Shown here: positions 52,996-62,581 of the stretch, piece after piece
Layout of the letters: each line of letters opens with the position of its first letter
How positions within the stretch are numbered: position 1 is the stretch's first letter
Origin: Phytophthora sp. 'mugwort'
Lineage: Eukaryota; Oomycota; Peronosporomycetes; Peronosporales; Peronosporaceae
Assembly (NCBI GenBank): GCA_033558025.1
Contig: JAUCEF010000018.1
Span: forward strand, 4,774,001-4,838,000
Direction: 5' to 3'
DNA length: 64,000 bases
Program-made: the position numbers and the translations under genes
The notes under the pieces: generated by a model
Told to the model about the DNA's origin: nothing
The model's input: only the letters and a program-made list of their open reading frames with translations
Databases searched by the model: none

Positions 52996-54759
52996 AGATA
53001 CCTACAGCAATAATGCCGTTTTATTTCTCGCTAGCTAGACTTCTGAGTATGATGATTGCCTAAATACCCTTCGTCACTGCACCAACTAGCTTGGGCATGT
53101 TCTCGCTCGCGTCTTGACGCGCACGACCGGCTTCCTGGTGACCGTCCATACGCTCTTCAGCTCGCTGTGCCGCATTCTCCCCCCGAGCCGCTCTTCGTCC
53201 GCCACCTTCTTTCCTTGAGCGTAATTAGCAGGTCCTTTAGCTCGGCTTCCTTTTTCCAGGGCATGCTGCCTTCTTCGCAGCTCTCGCGGAGAGTTTCCAT
53301 TGCCAGGCGCCTCGCAGCCAGCGACACCTCCTGGAGAGTATCTTTGGGCCAGCTCACCGTGATCAGCGATAGACTTGGCCGTGTTGAAGACGCTGTAGCG
53401 AGCTTATCCAGCCGCTCTACTGCTCACTTTACGCCAACTCGAATGGAGAACGGCGTTACTGCTGACCCGTCGGCTTTGTCGATTACGCTCTGCACCTGCA
53501 ACAGTATCGACACTCGCTGGATATTTCTAAACTGGTACATTTACTACATATGGGAAACGGTAAAAGGAAGAAGGAGCAAACCAAAGAGCAGATGCAAAAG
53601 TAGCAGTCAAAAGTACGCCAGTACTTTCTTAAAAGCCGATACAAATACCTGTTCAACTGAAAGGGGGGTCCGACGAAGAGGTCCATCAAGTCAGGAAGCA
53701 CGCACACTGGACCTTGGCAATCTCGATGGACAGCACCTCAAACGAGCGTTTGTCACCCCTACGATGACAGGAAGCCGACCCAAGGCATTTCCCTTGCGCA
53801 AGAGGTGACGGTAGCTGTGCACGTCACATCCATATGCGTATCGCTCGCTTGGCGCCCAATATCTTGCACTGAAGTCAGTCGGGTCCATTGTTGACGCATG
53901 TACGCCTCCATCAAACTTGTGGTCCGCTTCAGATTTTGCATAATACGCATGCAATCGTATCTTCGCACACACACATAACGCAGAGCACAGCGCACAGATC
54001 GCAGCAGACAGCACAGGACATCGAAACACAGAGAGCACAGAAAAACATACACAGCATAAGTAACACAGACTTTCCCCCCGGATGGATTCGAACAAGCGGC
54101 CTGGAGGTATAGCTTTCTGCTCTACCGTGGAGATACGGAGGCTTGTGGGTGAGTAGTTACCGGTCAGGGCCTTACGCAGCGCATCTGGTACAGTCGCCAA
54201 TATCGCTTGTGTCGTCCAGGCTGAAAAAGGCTGAATGAGGGGAAATCAGAGCTGTCGCAATAAACGGATGGATTTGAATACAATTCGTTTAGTTGCACAC
54301 TAAATACTTTTAATTGTGAGTGTCCCTTTGCTGCGTGAGACACCCGTCAAGAATGAATAATCAATTTGGATTGGCACCTTCTGCGATGGTCCATATCTGG
54401 CCCCGGGGGAATAATGCTCCGTCCACACCCACAGCCAGTATAGCTTAACGGAAAAAGGTCTTGAAAGAGTAGCTGGTGGTTCGCTTCATCCTACTGGCAA
54501 CTTTCGCGATCTGAAAACAATTTTATTTGCTTACCACTACGTCTTATGTATGCAGCAATGTCTGACGAAGAGAAGACGACTCTCGCACCCAAGAAGTTGG
54601 CTACTACAAAACTAGTACGGCAAGAAAATGACGGGGGGGGAATGCTTGTGATGACTGCAATTACTGCGACGCGCTTGAGCGAATTTCGAGGCTGATCCGG
54701 TTGGCCCGGCGACGACAATACGTAGCTTGGTTGCGCGCACGCCTTTCCTTTGCTTGTTC
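52996..54759. other. Repeat-derived region with minus-strand coding-like fragments
   Basis: Two minus-strand stretches look coding: about 53160-53460 (RRLAMETLRESCEE, LKDLLITLKERR) and about 53690-53930 (DPTDFSARYWAP, RKGNALGRLPVIVGV). Neither belongs to a family I know; both resemble oomycete repeat proteins. A tRNA-B-box-like sequence at about 54080-54095 is dealt with under rejected items. Confidence 0.35.
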
Positions 54760-55800
54760 ACCGCGTCGTATGTACTATTTCAGCGTCATCCTGTAGAAAT
54801 CGGCATCTTGAGCGAACTGAGGCATTAGCGACGTGTGGTAGTTCGTAATAGCGCAAGTATATGTTCGCGATCATGTAAAACTTGTCGTGACTTCAACGAA
54901 ATATTTATGACATGATCGCCCAGAGCTTGCTCAAGCGACCGAAGTACACCTCGACAACGATGCGGTCAGAGAAACGCGCCGGTTACGTTGACTTTTACCG
55001 CTGGTAAGTTCGCCATTTCGAGGTTTGCGCTTGAATTGGATCGTTCTGATTATGTGACCATACCCTTGGTACCCCATGTTCTACCATGACTGCCCAGCTT
55101 CGCCCAAATTCTTCGTGGCCTTCTCCGCTATCTTCGATTCCGAGTTCTCCGGTGACGGTATTCTTGGCTAGCATGTCTTTCCGCTCTGTGAAGATGGCGT
55201 TGTCGTGCGTGGCCCCCGGATAGTGCGATGACAGCGAGACGCATACGCCTGGAAGTGTAACAGACGCTTCACGTTTTAGTCCATAAAGGTGGTGCTTACC
55301 GGAATACTTTCCGCAAATCTTCAACTCGGACGGTAAGCCTCTTGGAACTTCACGTCAGTAGCGTAGAGTGCGTATCAGTAGTTCATAAGCAGTTGAGACT
55401 TCTGACGCTGCGTTGTCATTGCGATCGGCTGGTTGAAGTGATCCACGAGTGGCTTTGGATCAGCTCGAGCACCTTCATCGGCATTTTCTCGAAGACGTCT
55501 TTTCGCCCGAAACCTTTGGCATGCATGTCCCACTGGGAGTACCGCTTCAGGACGTTGAACACCATGAAGAAGGCGCGCGGTGCATCTAAATCTTCGATCT
55601 CGCCCAACATCCCAGTACGACAAGATTGCTGGCTGGACCAGAGCATAGTGTCTCGAACTCAGCGTGGGAGTAGTTGAGCATGATGCAGATCCCCTCCGAT
55701 CCTTGATCGGCGATGAAATGGTCGTAGATCGGGCTGTCAGAGTCGATTTCGTCTTCGAGTAGGTGCAAGTTGGGTATGCTGCTCTGTTGGCATGCGAATT
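54760..55800 (-). pseudogene. DDE-type transposase relic, oomycete repeat family
   Basis: Leftward pieces in transposase order: an N-terminal part with FFMVFNVLKRYSQWDMHAKGF (about 55590-55520), the catalytic core with KHHLYGLKREASV and LSSHYPGATHDNAIF (about 55310-55180), and the end DRIVVEVYFGRLSKLWAIMS (about 54965-54905). This order fits the IS4/IS5-like DDE proteins common in Phytophthora repeats. Several stops and frame shifts; inactive. Confidence 0.65.
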
Positions 55801-56336
55801 CAGACGTGAAGCGCGTTTTTGGTGGAAATTGTGTCGTAGACCGATCAAATGCTCATCGAATCAATAACGCAGCAAATTGCGCAAGGTCTGCGAATCACTT
55901 GTGCTCATTATGTCATACCCTTAACTACGATAATCTCCGTTCTCTTTAATAACAAATAAAATTACTGATATATACGGGGGAGTTTCTGTAAATAATTTTT
56001 AGAAGGCTGCTAAGCTACCTTAAAGACAGCTAACTGCGTTAGTTATCTAATGGATGTCAGTCGAAACGTATGACAGCTTCCGGATTCCTGTCCGGAAATC
56101 TGCCCTTTACTGTAGGATTTCTGTACTTCATCTCTGCTATGAGAGCTGTCACTTTCTAGTACTTGGGTGGCAATATGCGGAGGGCGAAACAGTATTATTC
56201 ATTCAGTAATAGCAAGTGCACACAATACCATACTTCCGGTATGCTTTAGGAGAAAAGTGTGGATGACGTGAATCTCTCACTTGGTACTACTACTCATATT
56301 CGGTATACAGACTGTACTGGGTAATTCAGAATAGAA
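55801..56336. other. Gene-free interval before the second Harbinger element
   Basis: AT-rich DNA without coding features. An imperfect TCCGGAATTCCTGTCCGGA-like palindrome lies around 56080-56100. Nothing else seen. Confidence 0.35.
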
Positions 56337-56613
56337 TAAGGCCCTGGTTTCTCCGTCGGTGTCTGGGAATATCGGAAAGCGTTTTGATTGGCCAGCATTT
56401 TATTCCCTGACGAGCCTTTTATTCCCACCCCATCAGGGTGGGAATGGGGTGGGAAAAACCGAGGATTTTATTCCCAGATAGGCATCGATTGCGAGAGGCA
56501 AACCACCGCCATGGTAGAATCAGACGAAGATGACGCTGTTACCCTCATAATTTTGGTGGTCGTTTGCGCGGCTGCAACTGCAGTCTCCACGGCGCGATAA
56601 GAGCGAAGAATGA

Positions 56614-57629
56614 AATGCAGCCGACTGTGAGCAACCTTGACTTCGACTCCCTGTTGGCGTCTCGATGGATGGTTTCGCGACAATCTGCGCTGCTCGCAGA
56701 AGAATTTCGCGCGCATCTGTGCGTTGATCCGACCCCATGCGCCACCAAGTCTCCTTCAAGGCGTGACCACTCATTTGAGAGGAACATGGGTTTACTGCTG
56801 CCATACCTAGCGTCGTTTGGTAGCATGAAAAATGCTGGGCTTGTGCTTGGCATCTCAAAGCCCCATGTAGTTACATGTTGGAACAATTAATGAACTTGTG
56901 AAAACTGTTTGTGAACAAGCTGTTGTTTACATCCAAATGCCATCAAGTGACGCAGAGTGGAGGCAAACTATGGATGGTCGGTGCTATTCGTGGTTTCCCG
57001 TATGTGTGTGGAGCGGTAGACGGCTCTTTCTTTGAGATAGCAGGTCCCGCCGAATATAAAGGGTTGTATTGCAAAGATAACTATCCCGCGATTAATATGC
57101 AAGCTGTGTGCGACTCTCGGCGTCGATTCATGCACTATGATATGCGTCGGGGCCCTATAGCGACAAGAAAACCTGGAATGCGTCCAAACTTGGAGTCTTG
57201 TACAACAAATACTCCCTCGTGGATGTCATTTTATTGCTGGCGCTGGATACACACTCAGCTGTGAGCTTCTCACGCCTTATGTTCCCCATGAAGAAGGAGA
57301 CGAGCTCTCACGTATTCAACAAAAAAACACAATTACATCCACAGTGCTTCTCGGATGGCTATCGAGTGTGCTTTTGGAATGCTGAAGCAGAGACTTCGTC
57401 TTATTGGACGCCAACTAGAGCAAAAGTCCAGCACTAATTGCACTAAATGCATTCTAGCGTCTATGGTGTTGCACACAACATTCTTGTTGACCTCGAAGAT
57501 GATACCGTTAATCGCAACGAGCGAGATGACCACGAAGTTATGTTGGAAATTGAGCCGGATGCCGACAGTCGTGATATTTGGAGGGCTCAAAACGTGGCGA
57601 GCTCGCTAGGTTATTCTACCCTAAGTTAA
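56614..57629 (+). pseudogene. Harbinger transposase of the 56.3-kb element, frame-shifted
   Basis: The first part has FERNMGLLLPYLASFGSMKNAGLVLGIS, the helix-turn-helix region. The catalytic core has YVCGAVDGSFFEIAG (first Asp) and GLYCKDNYPAIN, then a shifted frame with WNASKLG, and the C-terminal block IECAFGMLKQRLRLIG (third acidic residue). At least three frame changes separate these. Introns could explain one, but stops in the core point to decay. Possibly still mobilised in trans. Confidence 0.72.
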
Positions 57630-57656
57630 ATAGACGCTAGCGATCACCTTTAAGTG

Positions 57657-58752
57657 TCATGATAACTGCAGTCTGCTGCTCGATGCGTCGTCTTGGCGCA
57701 CAAGCAACGCGACCACATCGCGAGAGAAGGTGGAATTGGTAGACGCAGAAACTTCTCCCTTCATAGCTTCTCCAACAGTCTTGATGCCATCGGCTAGTGC
57801 ACGCAGTCTAGTACGTAACGATATATGTTTAGTTAGCTTTTGCTTCAACACAAACAACAACAACATAATAATAACAATAAACAACCTAGCATACCTTCCT
57901 CGACACACTCTCCGCTCGTCTTTTTTTCGCATATTGCGATTCGTCGTCACAGACAATTCTTCATCGAGCGACGCACTGCTATCACTCTCTACATCAGATC
58001 CGTGATAAAGGGTGCCTTCACATAGTGATGTGTTCTGTATGCCTGGGTTTTGGGCCCAGTGCTCAAGCATCAGATCTAGACACGGCGGAGGCGTCGTCTT
58101 CAGCACGTTGCCAGTAGCATTCCGATCGGCACGGTAGAGTGACCATTCTTCTTAAGCCATTTGATCTTTAAGCATTCACGCATAATACCATAGTCACGGT
58201 TAGCATACACTGTATATATAACCAAGCCTTTCTTGGGTATTTACCTTGTCTTTGCATTGAGTGACCGTGAAGTTTTCTCCTCTGCTTTGTTCAGCAAAGT
58301 GGCGACAAGCACCCAGGCAGCATCGACCTCAACGTGGATACGAGCACGAGTGAAATCCTCTTTCGCAGTGACGTATTTACGAGTGCAGAAATAAACACAA
58401 CAGTATCAGAAGCCTAGCAAAATCAAACTAAATAGATCAGACAGCATAACACCTTACCTCACTGTGAATAGCGTCTCTGTCGCCTCCTTCGTCCATACCT
58501 CTTGTTCTCCTCTCGAAGGGCATCCACGCTTCGTCTGCGACTTGGGTGTAGCCGATGTCGCCGTGTTCGGGTCGTGGCCGGCGTACACGTTGCTTTGTCA
58601 GTGCCTTGGCACGCGGGGGGGGGGGGGGGGGGGGGGGTAGCGGAGGGGGAGGTGGCGGCTGGCAATTGCTCCCTGCATGTGTCTCGGGCGACGAAGCAGC
58701 TCCATGAGTGTGCGGGTGCTTTCATGGCGTCACAAGCTAATTTCCAACTCAC
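57657..58752 (-). pseudogene. Second gene of the 56.3-kb Harbinger element
   Basis: The minus-strand frame 57657..58106 has PPPCLDLMLEHWAQNPG, parallel to the PPNLDAMLLYW block in the other Harbinger partner gene, and a Lys/Arg helix at its end. Further upstream pieces (58459..58752) are Pro- and Arg-rich and contain the poly-proline encoded by the G run at 58615-58637. It is probably the Myb-like partner; joins not resolved. Confidence 0.45.
58615..58637 (+). repeat. 23-G homopolymer
   Basis: An uninterrupted run of 23 guanines within the Harbinger element. Such a run is prone to length error in sequencing and replication and could form a quadruplex. Confidence 0.9.
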
Positions 58753-58916
58753 AACGACACCATTGGTGTAGAAGGCAAAGCACGTGGAAAGCGATTTTGA
58801 AAGGGTATACAGATCTACAAGAATATTTCCAGACCGAGCAATCAGGGAACAGCGTCGGGGAATTTCAAGCTCGGATATTCCCAGACCCAGACACCGACGG
58901 AGAAACCAGGGCCTAA

Positions 58917-59324
58917 TAAGGGGTCCTACCCAAAAATAGTACTTTGTAATAGTATATTTTGGAAGGACTCCAGTCTCACGGCTCTGTCGTGACTCGTGTA
59001 GCCCAGGCTCTTGTCATCCATAGGGATAGCTTTTTCGGATGGGACTGTCAAGTTTCCAGAGGTATGCTACTTTACAAACCTATACATATTGCTAGGTAAA
59101 CCGATACTTTAGAAAAGAGCAGCTCTCGCAGTGCTATCACCATGACAACTGTAGAAAGCAATACGGAGAAGAAGAAAAAATAAAACAGTTGTTTGTCATG
59201 AAGGCGGAAAAAAAAAACATTGTTGGCCCAACAATGGAAGACACTTCCCAACGTGCTGTCAACCCCATACGTACGAGTGCTGGCAAGTAGTAATAGCTCG
59301 TGACACTCCGGGATTGGCACTACC
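58917..59324. other. Promoter region of the fourth GH30 gene
   Basis: About 400 bp between the Harbinger target duplication and the GH30 start. It is AT-rich in the middle, with a purine-rich GAAGAAGAAAAAATAAAA stretch near 59170. The transposon insertion lies only about 410 bp from the start codon and could affect expression. Confidence 0.4.
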
Positions 59325-60944
59325 ATGAAGGTTCAGACCTCTATTGCTGTCTTCGCTTCGAGCCTGCTACTCGACCCGTTTAGGGCCTCTGCTGCGTGCT
59401 CCAGTTGGTCGTCGCTCTACCAGGACGTACTGGATGGCGTCTGTGTCTGTAACGAAACCCAATGCGACTCCATTGTTGGGGACCACGCGAACCTCAAGGT
59501 AGGTGAAGTGGGTGTTTATACCACGTCCAAGGCTGGCGCCCGCTTAACGTACACGGTGTCGAAAGTCGATGCGTCACGCGTGGATGACCCCACCTACTCC
59601 ATCGATGTGACAACACAGTACCAGACTATGCTTGGTTTCGGTGGAGCCTTTACAGACTCAGCAGCCATCAACCTGTACAAACTGTCACCGAAACTGCAGG
59701 ATCTGGCCCTGAACCAGTACTTCTCTGAAAAGGGTCTGCAGTATAACATGGCTCGTGTGCCGATTGGTTCCACTGATTTTTCCACGAGAACCTACACGTA
59801 CAATGAAAAGGTGGACGATTTCAAGATGACCAACTTCACCATTGCCTCTGACAAGGCGCCATACTCGAACAAGATCGACCTGATCCAGCGTGCACTTAAT
59901 ATGACCGAGATCAAGTTGTTTGCGTCGTCATGGGCTCCTCCACTTTGGATGACAAGAGGAAAATCGGTTGTCGACTGCAAGATGAAGGGAAAACCTGGCG
60001 AGGAATACTGGGCGGCGCTGGCGTTATACTACTCTAAGTTCTTCGATGCTTATAAAGAAGAAGGCATCAATTTCTGGGCCATGACAGTCCAGAATGAACC
60101 AAACAAGCCTCCTCTTGCTGTCTCGCAGTGGGAAACGCTGCGTATGTCTGCCGAGGAAGAGAGAGATTTTATTAAGCTAAACCTTGGTCCGCTGATGGCC
60201 AAGAACCACCCCGACCTGAAGATCATGGCCAACGATGACCAGAAGCCCGGTGTCATGGATCGTTCAGCGCCGTTTGATGACCCGGAGTCGAAGAAATACT
60301 TGAGCGGACTTGCTTTCCATTGGTACCAGAACATTGACTTCATTCTGCCATTTGCTGGCAATTTCAAGAACCTGGAGAAGTTTAACAAGGCGTTCCCTGA
60401 CATGTTCATGCTCGGAACGGAAGCGTGTGAAGGGTTCTTGCCCGGCCTCATCGGGACTGGCAAGGGACCCGCTCTGGATGACCCGAAGAAGGCGTGGAAG
60501 CGCGCGCAGAACTACGCGCGTGACATCATTGAGAATAGCAACAACATGGCTGCCGGCTGGATTGACTGGAACCTGTTCCTGGACACGGATGGAGGCCCGA
60601 ACTGGGCGAAGAACGTGGTGGATGCGCCGATTCTAGTCGATGAGCAGAATGGAGCTGAATTTTACAAACAACCGATGTACTACATCATGGGCCACTTTTC
60701 CAAGTTTGTGCCGCCCGAGTCGAAGCGCATCGAGTTCCCCAAGACGAAAAGGCTGAGCGACTTCCATCGCTGCGCGTTTGTTACCCCGGACAACCAGATC
60801 GTGATGCAGTTTTTGAACCGCGACAGCAACAATGTTACGATTAGCGTGAAGCAGACGGACTCGAATACGTTCACGCTGACGCTGCCGGCCAATTCGATGC
60901 AAACGGTGATCCTGCCGGCCTCCGAGGACACTAAAATCCTGTAG
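59325..60944 (+). CDS. Secreted GH30 glycoside hydrolase
   Basis: 539 residues from the ATG at 59325, with a signal peptide ending near residue 23 (ASAAC). The Cys-rich start GVCVCNETQCD is shared with the other copies. The GH30 core includes GFGGAFTDSAAIN, SSWAPPLWM, the acid/base Glu258 in VQNEP and the nucleophile Glu366 in GTEACEG, and the conserved GWIDWN motif is intact. The protein ends soon after the beta-sandwich, without Ser/Thr tail or GPI signal, so it should be fully secreted. It stands apart from the cluster at 33-41.6 kb, about 18 kb away, with transposons between. Family role: hydrolysis of beta-glucosidic bonds in glucans or glucosylceramide and sterol glucosides. Confidence 0.93.
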   Translation: MKVQTSIAVFASSLLLDPFRASAACSSWSSLYQDVLDGVCVCNETQCDSIVGDHANLKVGEVGVYTTSKAGARLTYTVSKVDASRVDDPTYSIDVTTQYQTMLGFGGAFTDSAAINLYKLSPKLQDLALNQYFSEKGLQYNMARVPIGSTDFSTRTYTYNEKVDDFKMTNFTIASDKAPYSNKIDLIQRALNMTEIKLFASSWAPPLWMTRGKSVVDCKMKGKPGEEYWAALALYYSKFFDAYKEEGINFWAMTVQNEPNKPPLAVSQWETLRMSAEEERDFIKLNLGPLMAKNHPDLKIMANDDQKPGVMDRSAPFDDPESKKYLSGLAFHWYQNIDFILPFAGNFKNLEKFNKAFPDMFMLGTEACEGFLPGLIGTGKGPALDDPKKAWKRAQNYARDIIENSNNMAAGWIDWNLFLDTDGGPNWAKNVVDAPILVDEQNGAEFYKQPMYYIMGHFSKFVPPESKRIEFPKTKRLSDFHRCAFVTPDNQIVMQFLNRDSNNVTISVKQTDSNTFTLTLPANSMQTVILPASEDTKIL

Positions 60945-61692
60945 ACTTTTTAATTGTGCATCATGACGACAAAGTTAGCTTTAGCAAGACAGTGAACATG
61001 CCTTGTTAGAAATAAATTAGTTATCCCAGAATCTTCCTCATTTCGTTGTGAGCTTGGATTCATCATCAATGCAATCTATTTGGTACAGTCCAGCAGTGCT
61101 GACCGAGAACTTGTCGAGACCTTGCCGATGGTCTTGCCCTCACACCACCTGAAAACGCACAATTCACAACGGAAACTTTTTCTGGGTAGTATACGGGTCG
61201 GATCGGGATTTATGTCGGAGTTTCAATATAATGTTCACGTGTATTTACGATATGTTGTTGCGCCCCGAGCAAGGGAGGGCCGGCACCTGCGTCCAAAGAG
61301 GCCTCTGAGAGACCGTTTGCAACCGAGCAAAGCGGAAGTCTGCAATAGTCGGCGGTGGGCCGGTCTGCAATAGTCGGCGCGTGGGCCGGAGTAGTTGCCC
61401 TAGCAACGAGGTGGTATCTATTTATCGACGCCTTGACCGCCATGAGCGAAGCGAAACTGGCGGTGCAAACGAGGAGCTCATGATTCAGCGTCCAATTCGA
61501 AGTACGTCATCCCTCCGAGAAAGCCTACCTAAACACCCGACCCGTATACGACCCAGGAAAAGTCTACCTTCACAGCAGGCTGACTTGCACATTCGAGCCG
61601 TTCGAGCTGCTCGCTACTCTTACACAGTACCGCGACACGCTAAGTATCTGCCTGTCGCTGCGACGCTAGTCTGACCGTCGCATCCGTCGACT
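60945..61692. other. Gene-free interval after GH30
   Basis: Contains the 3' region of the GH30 gene (AT-rich, polyadenylation-like AATAAA near 61010) and a short direct repeat. Small frames here have no recognised domain. Confidence 0.4.
61339..61389 (+). repeat. Two-copy tandem repeat of about 25 bp
   Basis: TCTGCAATAGTCGGCG is repeated, each copy followed by a GTGGGCCGG end; the second copy has one extra base. It has no evident function. Confidence 0.8.
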
Positions 61693-62021
61693 ATGTGCTC
61701 CAGTTGGTCTTCATTTTACCAAGATCACCTGGATGGGTTTGTGTGCAGGTGCGACTCGGTTTTAAACGAATATCAGCGTTACCTACTACCAATGATAAAT
61801 AGGGCGAAGCGGGTGTATGTATTCAGCACGTCTCAGGCTGGAGCGGTAATGCAAGCCCATTGAGCAGCCCACTTTCCTCATCGATGTTTCAAGACAATCA
61901 TTGCTTCGGCGCTCGTTCACAGATTCAACGGGTCTACAACTGTCACCCGAGCTGCAGAAAATGCTGCTGGATCAGTATTTTTCGTACAATCTGGGACGCG
62001 TGATTGGGTCGAATGACTAAG
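61693..62021 (+). pseudogene. Degraded GH30 fragment (fifth copy)
   Basis: ATG-TGC-TCC at 61693 opens CSSWSSFYQDHLDGFV, which matches the mature N-terminus of the intact GH30 at 59325 (CSSWSSLYQDVLDGV). The signal peptide is missing. Further on, weak matches to the SKAGAR region and to the first barrel motifs continue, with several frame changes and stops, until about 62020. The rest of the enzyme is absent. Confidence 0.7.
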
Positions 62022-62101
62022 CATAACGTTACTGTATAGTACAGTCCCCGTATTCCCGATTTGCGCAACAGAATGCACAACCGCGGTTTTTGATTGGCTA
62101 A

Positions 62102-62515
62102 TCAAATTCTATGCGAGTTGTGAGCTTCGCACAGCAGAAATCTACACACGAAGGGCTGGTTGCCTCCTCGGATCTTGTCTATTTTTATATTGAGAATGAA
62201 TGTGACGGAAAGTTGCCGTCCGTACACAGCGTAGACTTTCTCAACGGCAGTGTCTGCAGAGAAACCAGCGAGTACAAAGCTGGTTACCACGTCCCAGAAT
62301 ACTTTTCGTCTGGAAAACTTGAATTTGCTCGCTCCATGCTCTGCAGCAGTGAAATTCTTCGCGGCTTTTAATGCAGCGAGCCCAAACTCATACTCGTGCC
62401 ATAGCTTGAATAAGTCTTTTGGTCGCTTCAACAACACAGCAGCTCGTGGACGGACACCAATAACACCCGGAACCACCACTTGATTCTTGGCCGTGAGGGC
62501 CCGAGAAACTACCAC
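62102..62515 (-). CDS. Repeat-associated protein fragment, N-terminal half of a transposon ORF
   Basis: 137 codons in an open minus-strand frame, with the start at 62515 (ATG). It contains LFKLWHEYEFGL, then AEHGASKFKFSRRKVFWDVVTSFV and EKVYAVYGRQLSVTFIL, an order of blocks I recall from proteins of oomycete Crypton-like or related repeats. It could be the start of a different element lying next to the Crypton relic. It is unlikely to be a host gene. Confidence 0.5.
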   Translation of the reverse strand: MVVSRALTAKNQVVVPGVIGVRPRAAVLLKRPKDLFKLWHEYEFGLAALKAAKNFTAAEHGASKFKFSRRKVFWDVVTSFVLAGFSADTAVEKVYAVYGRQLSVTFILNIKIDKIRGGNQPFVCRFLLCEAHNSHRI

Positions 62516-62581
62516 CGTAGGGGACTGGGCGCGTCAAAAATTCTTTACTAGGCCAAAGAGTCGCTTGGAATCGCGTTGTGA

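Larger units (their letters stand above)
56340..58913 (+). mobile_element. PIF/Harbinger DNA transposon, 2.6 kb
   Basis: The inverted repeats start GGCCCTGGTTTCTCCGTC and match perfectly for about 28 bp (to GTGTCTGGG), then continue after a small insertion of TCTGGG in the right copy. The target duplication is TAA (56337-56339 and 58914-58916). The long near-identical ends suggest a younger insertion than the 44.5-kb element. The transposase is on the plus strand and the second gene on the minus strand. Confidence 0.9.

Noticed and set aside
53056..53808. 250-codon plus-strand frame
   Set aside because: Composition is irregular, and the opposite strand reads more like protein in pieces; no start context or domain.
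54077..54150. tRNA-like sequence on the minus strand with a B-box-like TTCGAATCC and GGTAGAGC
   Set aside because: The D- and T-arm boxes are there, but the anticodon stem does not pair and the acceptor arm is weak, so it is no tRNA. It may be a tRNA-derived repeat relic.
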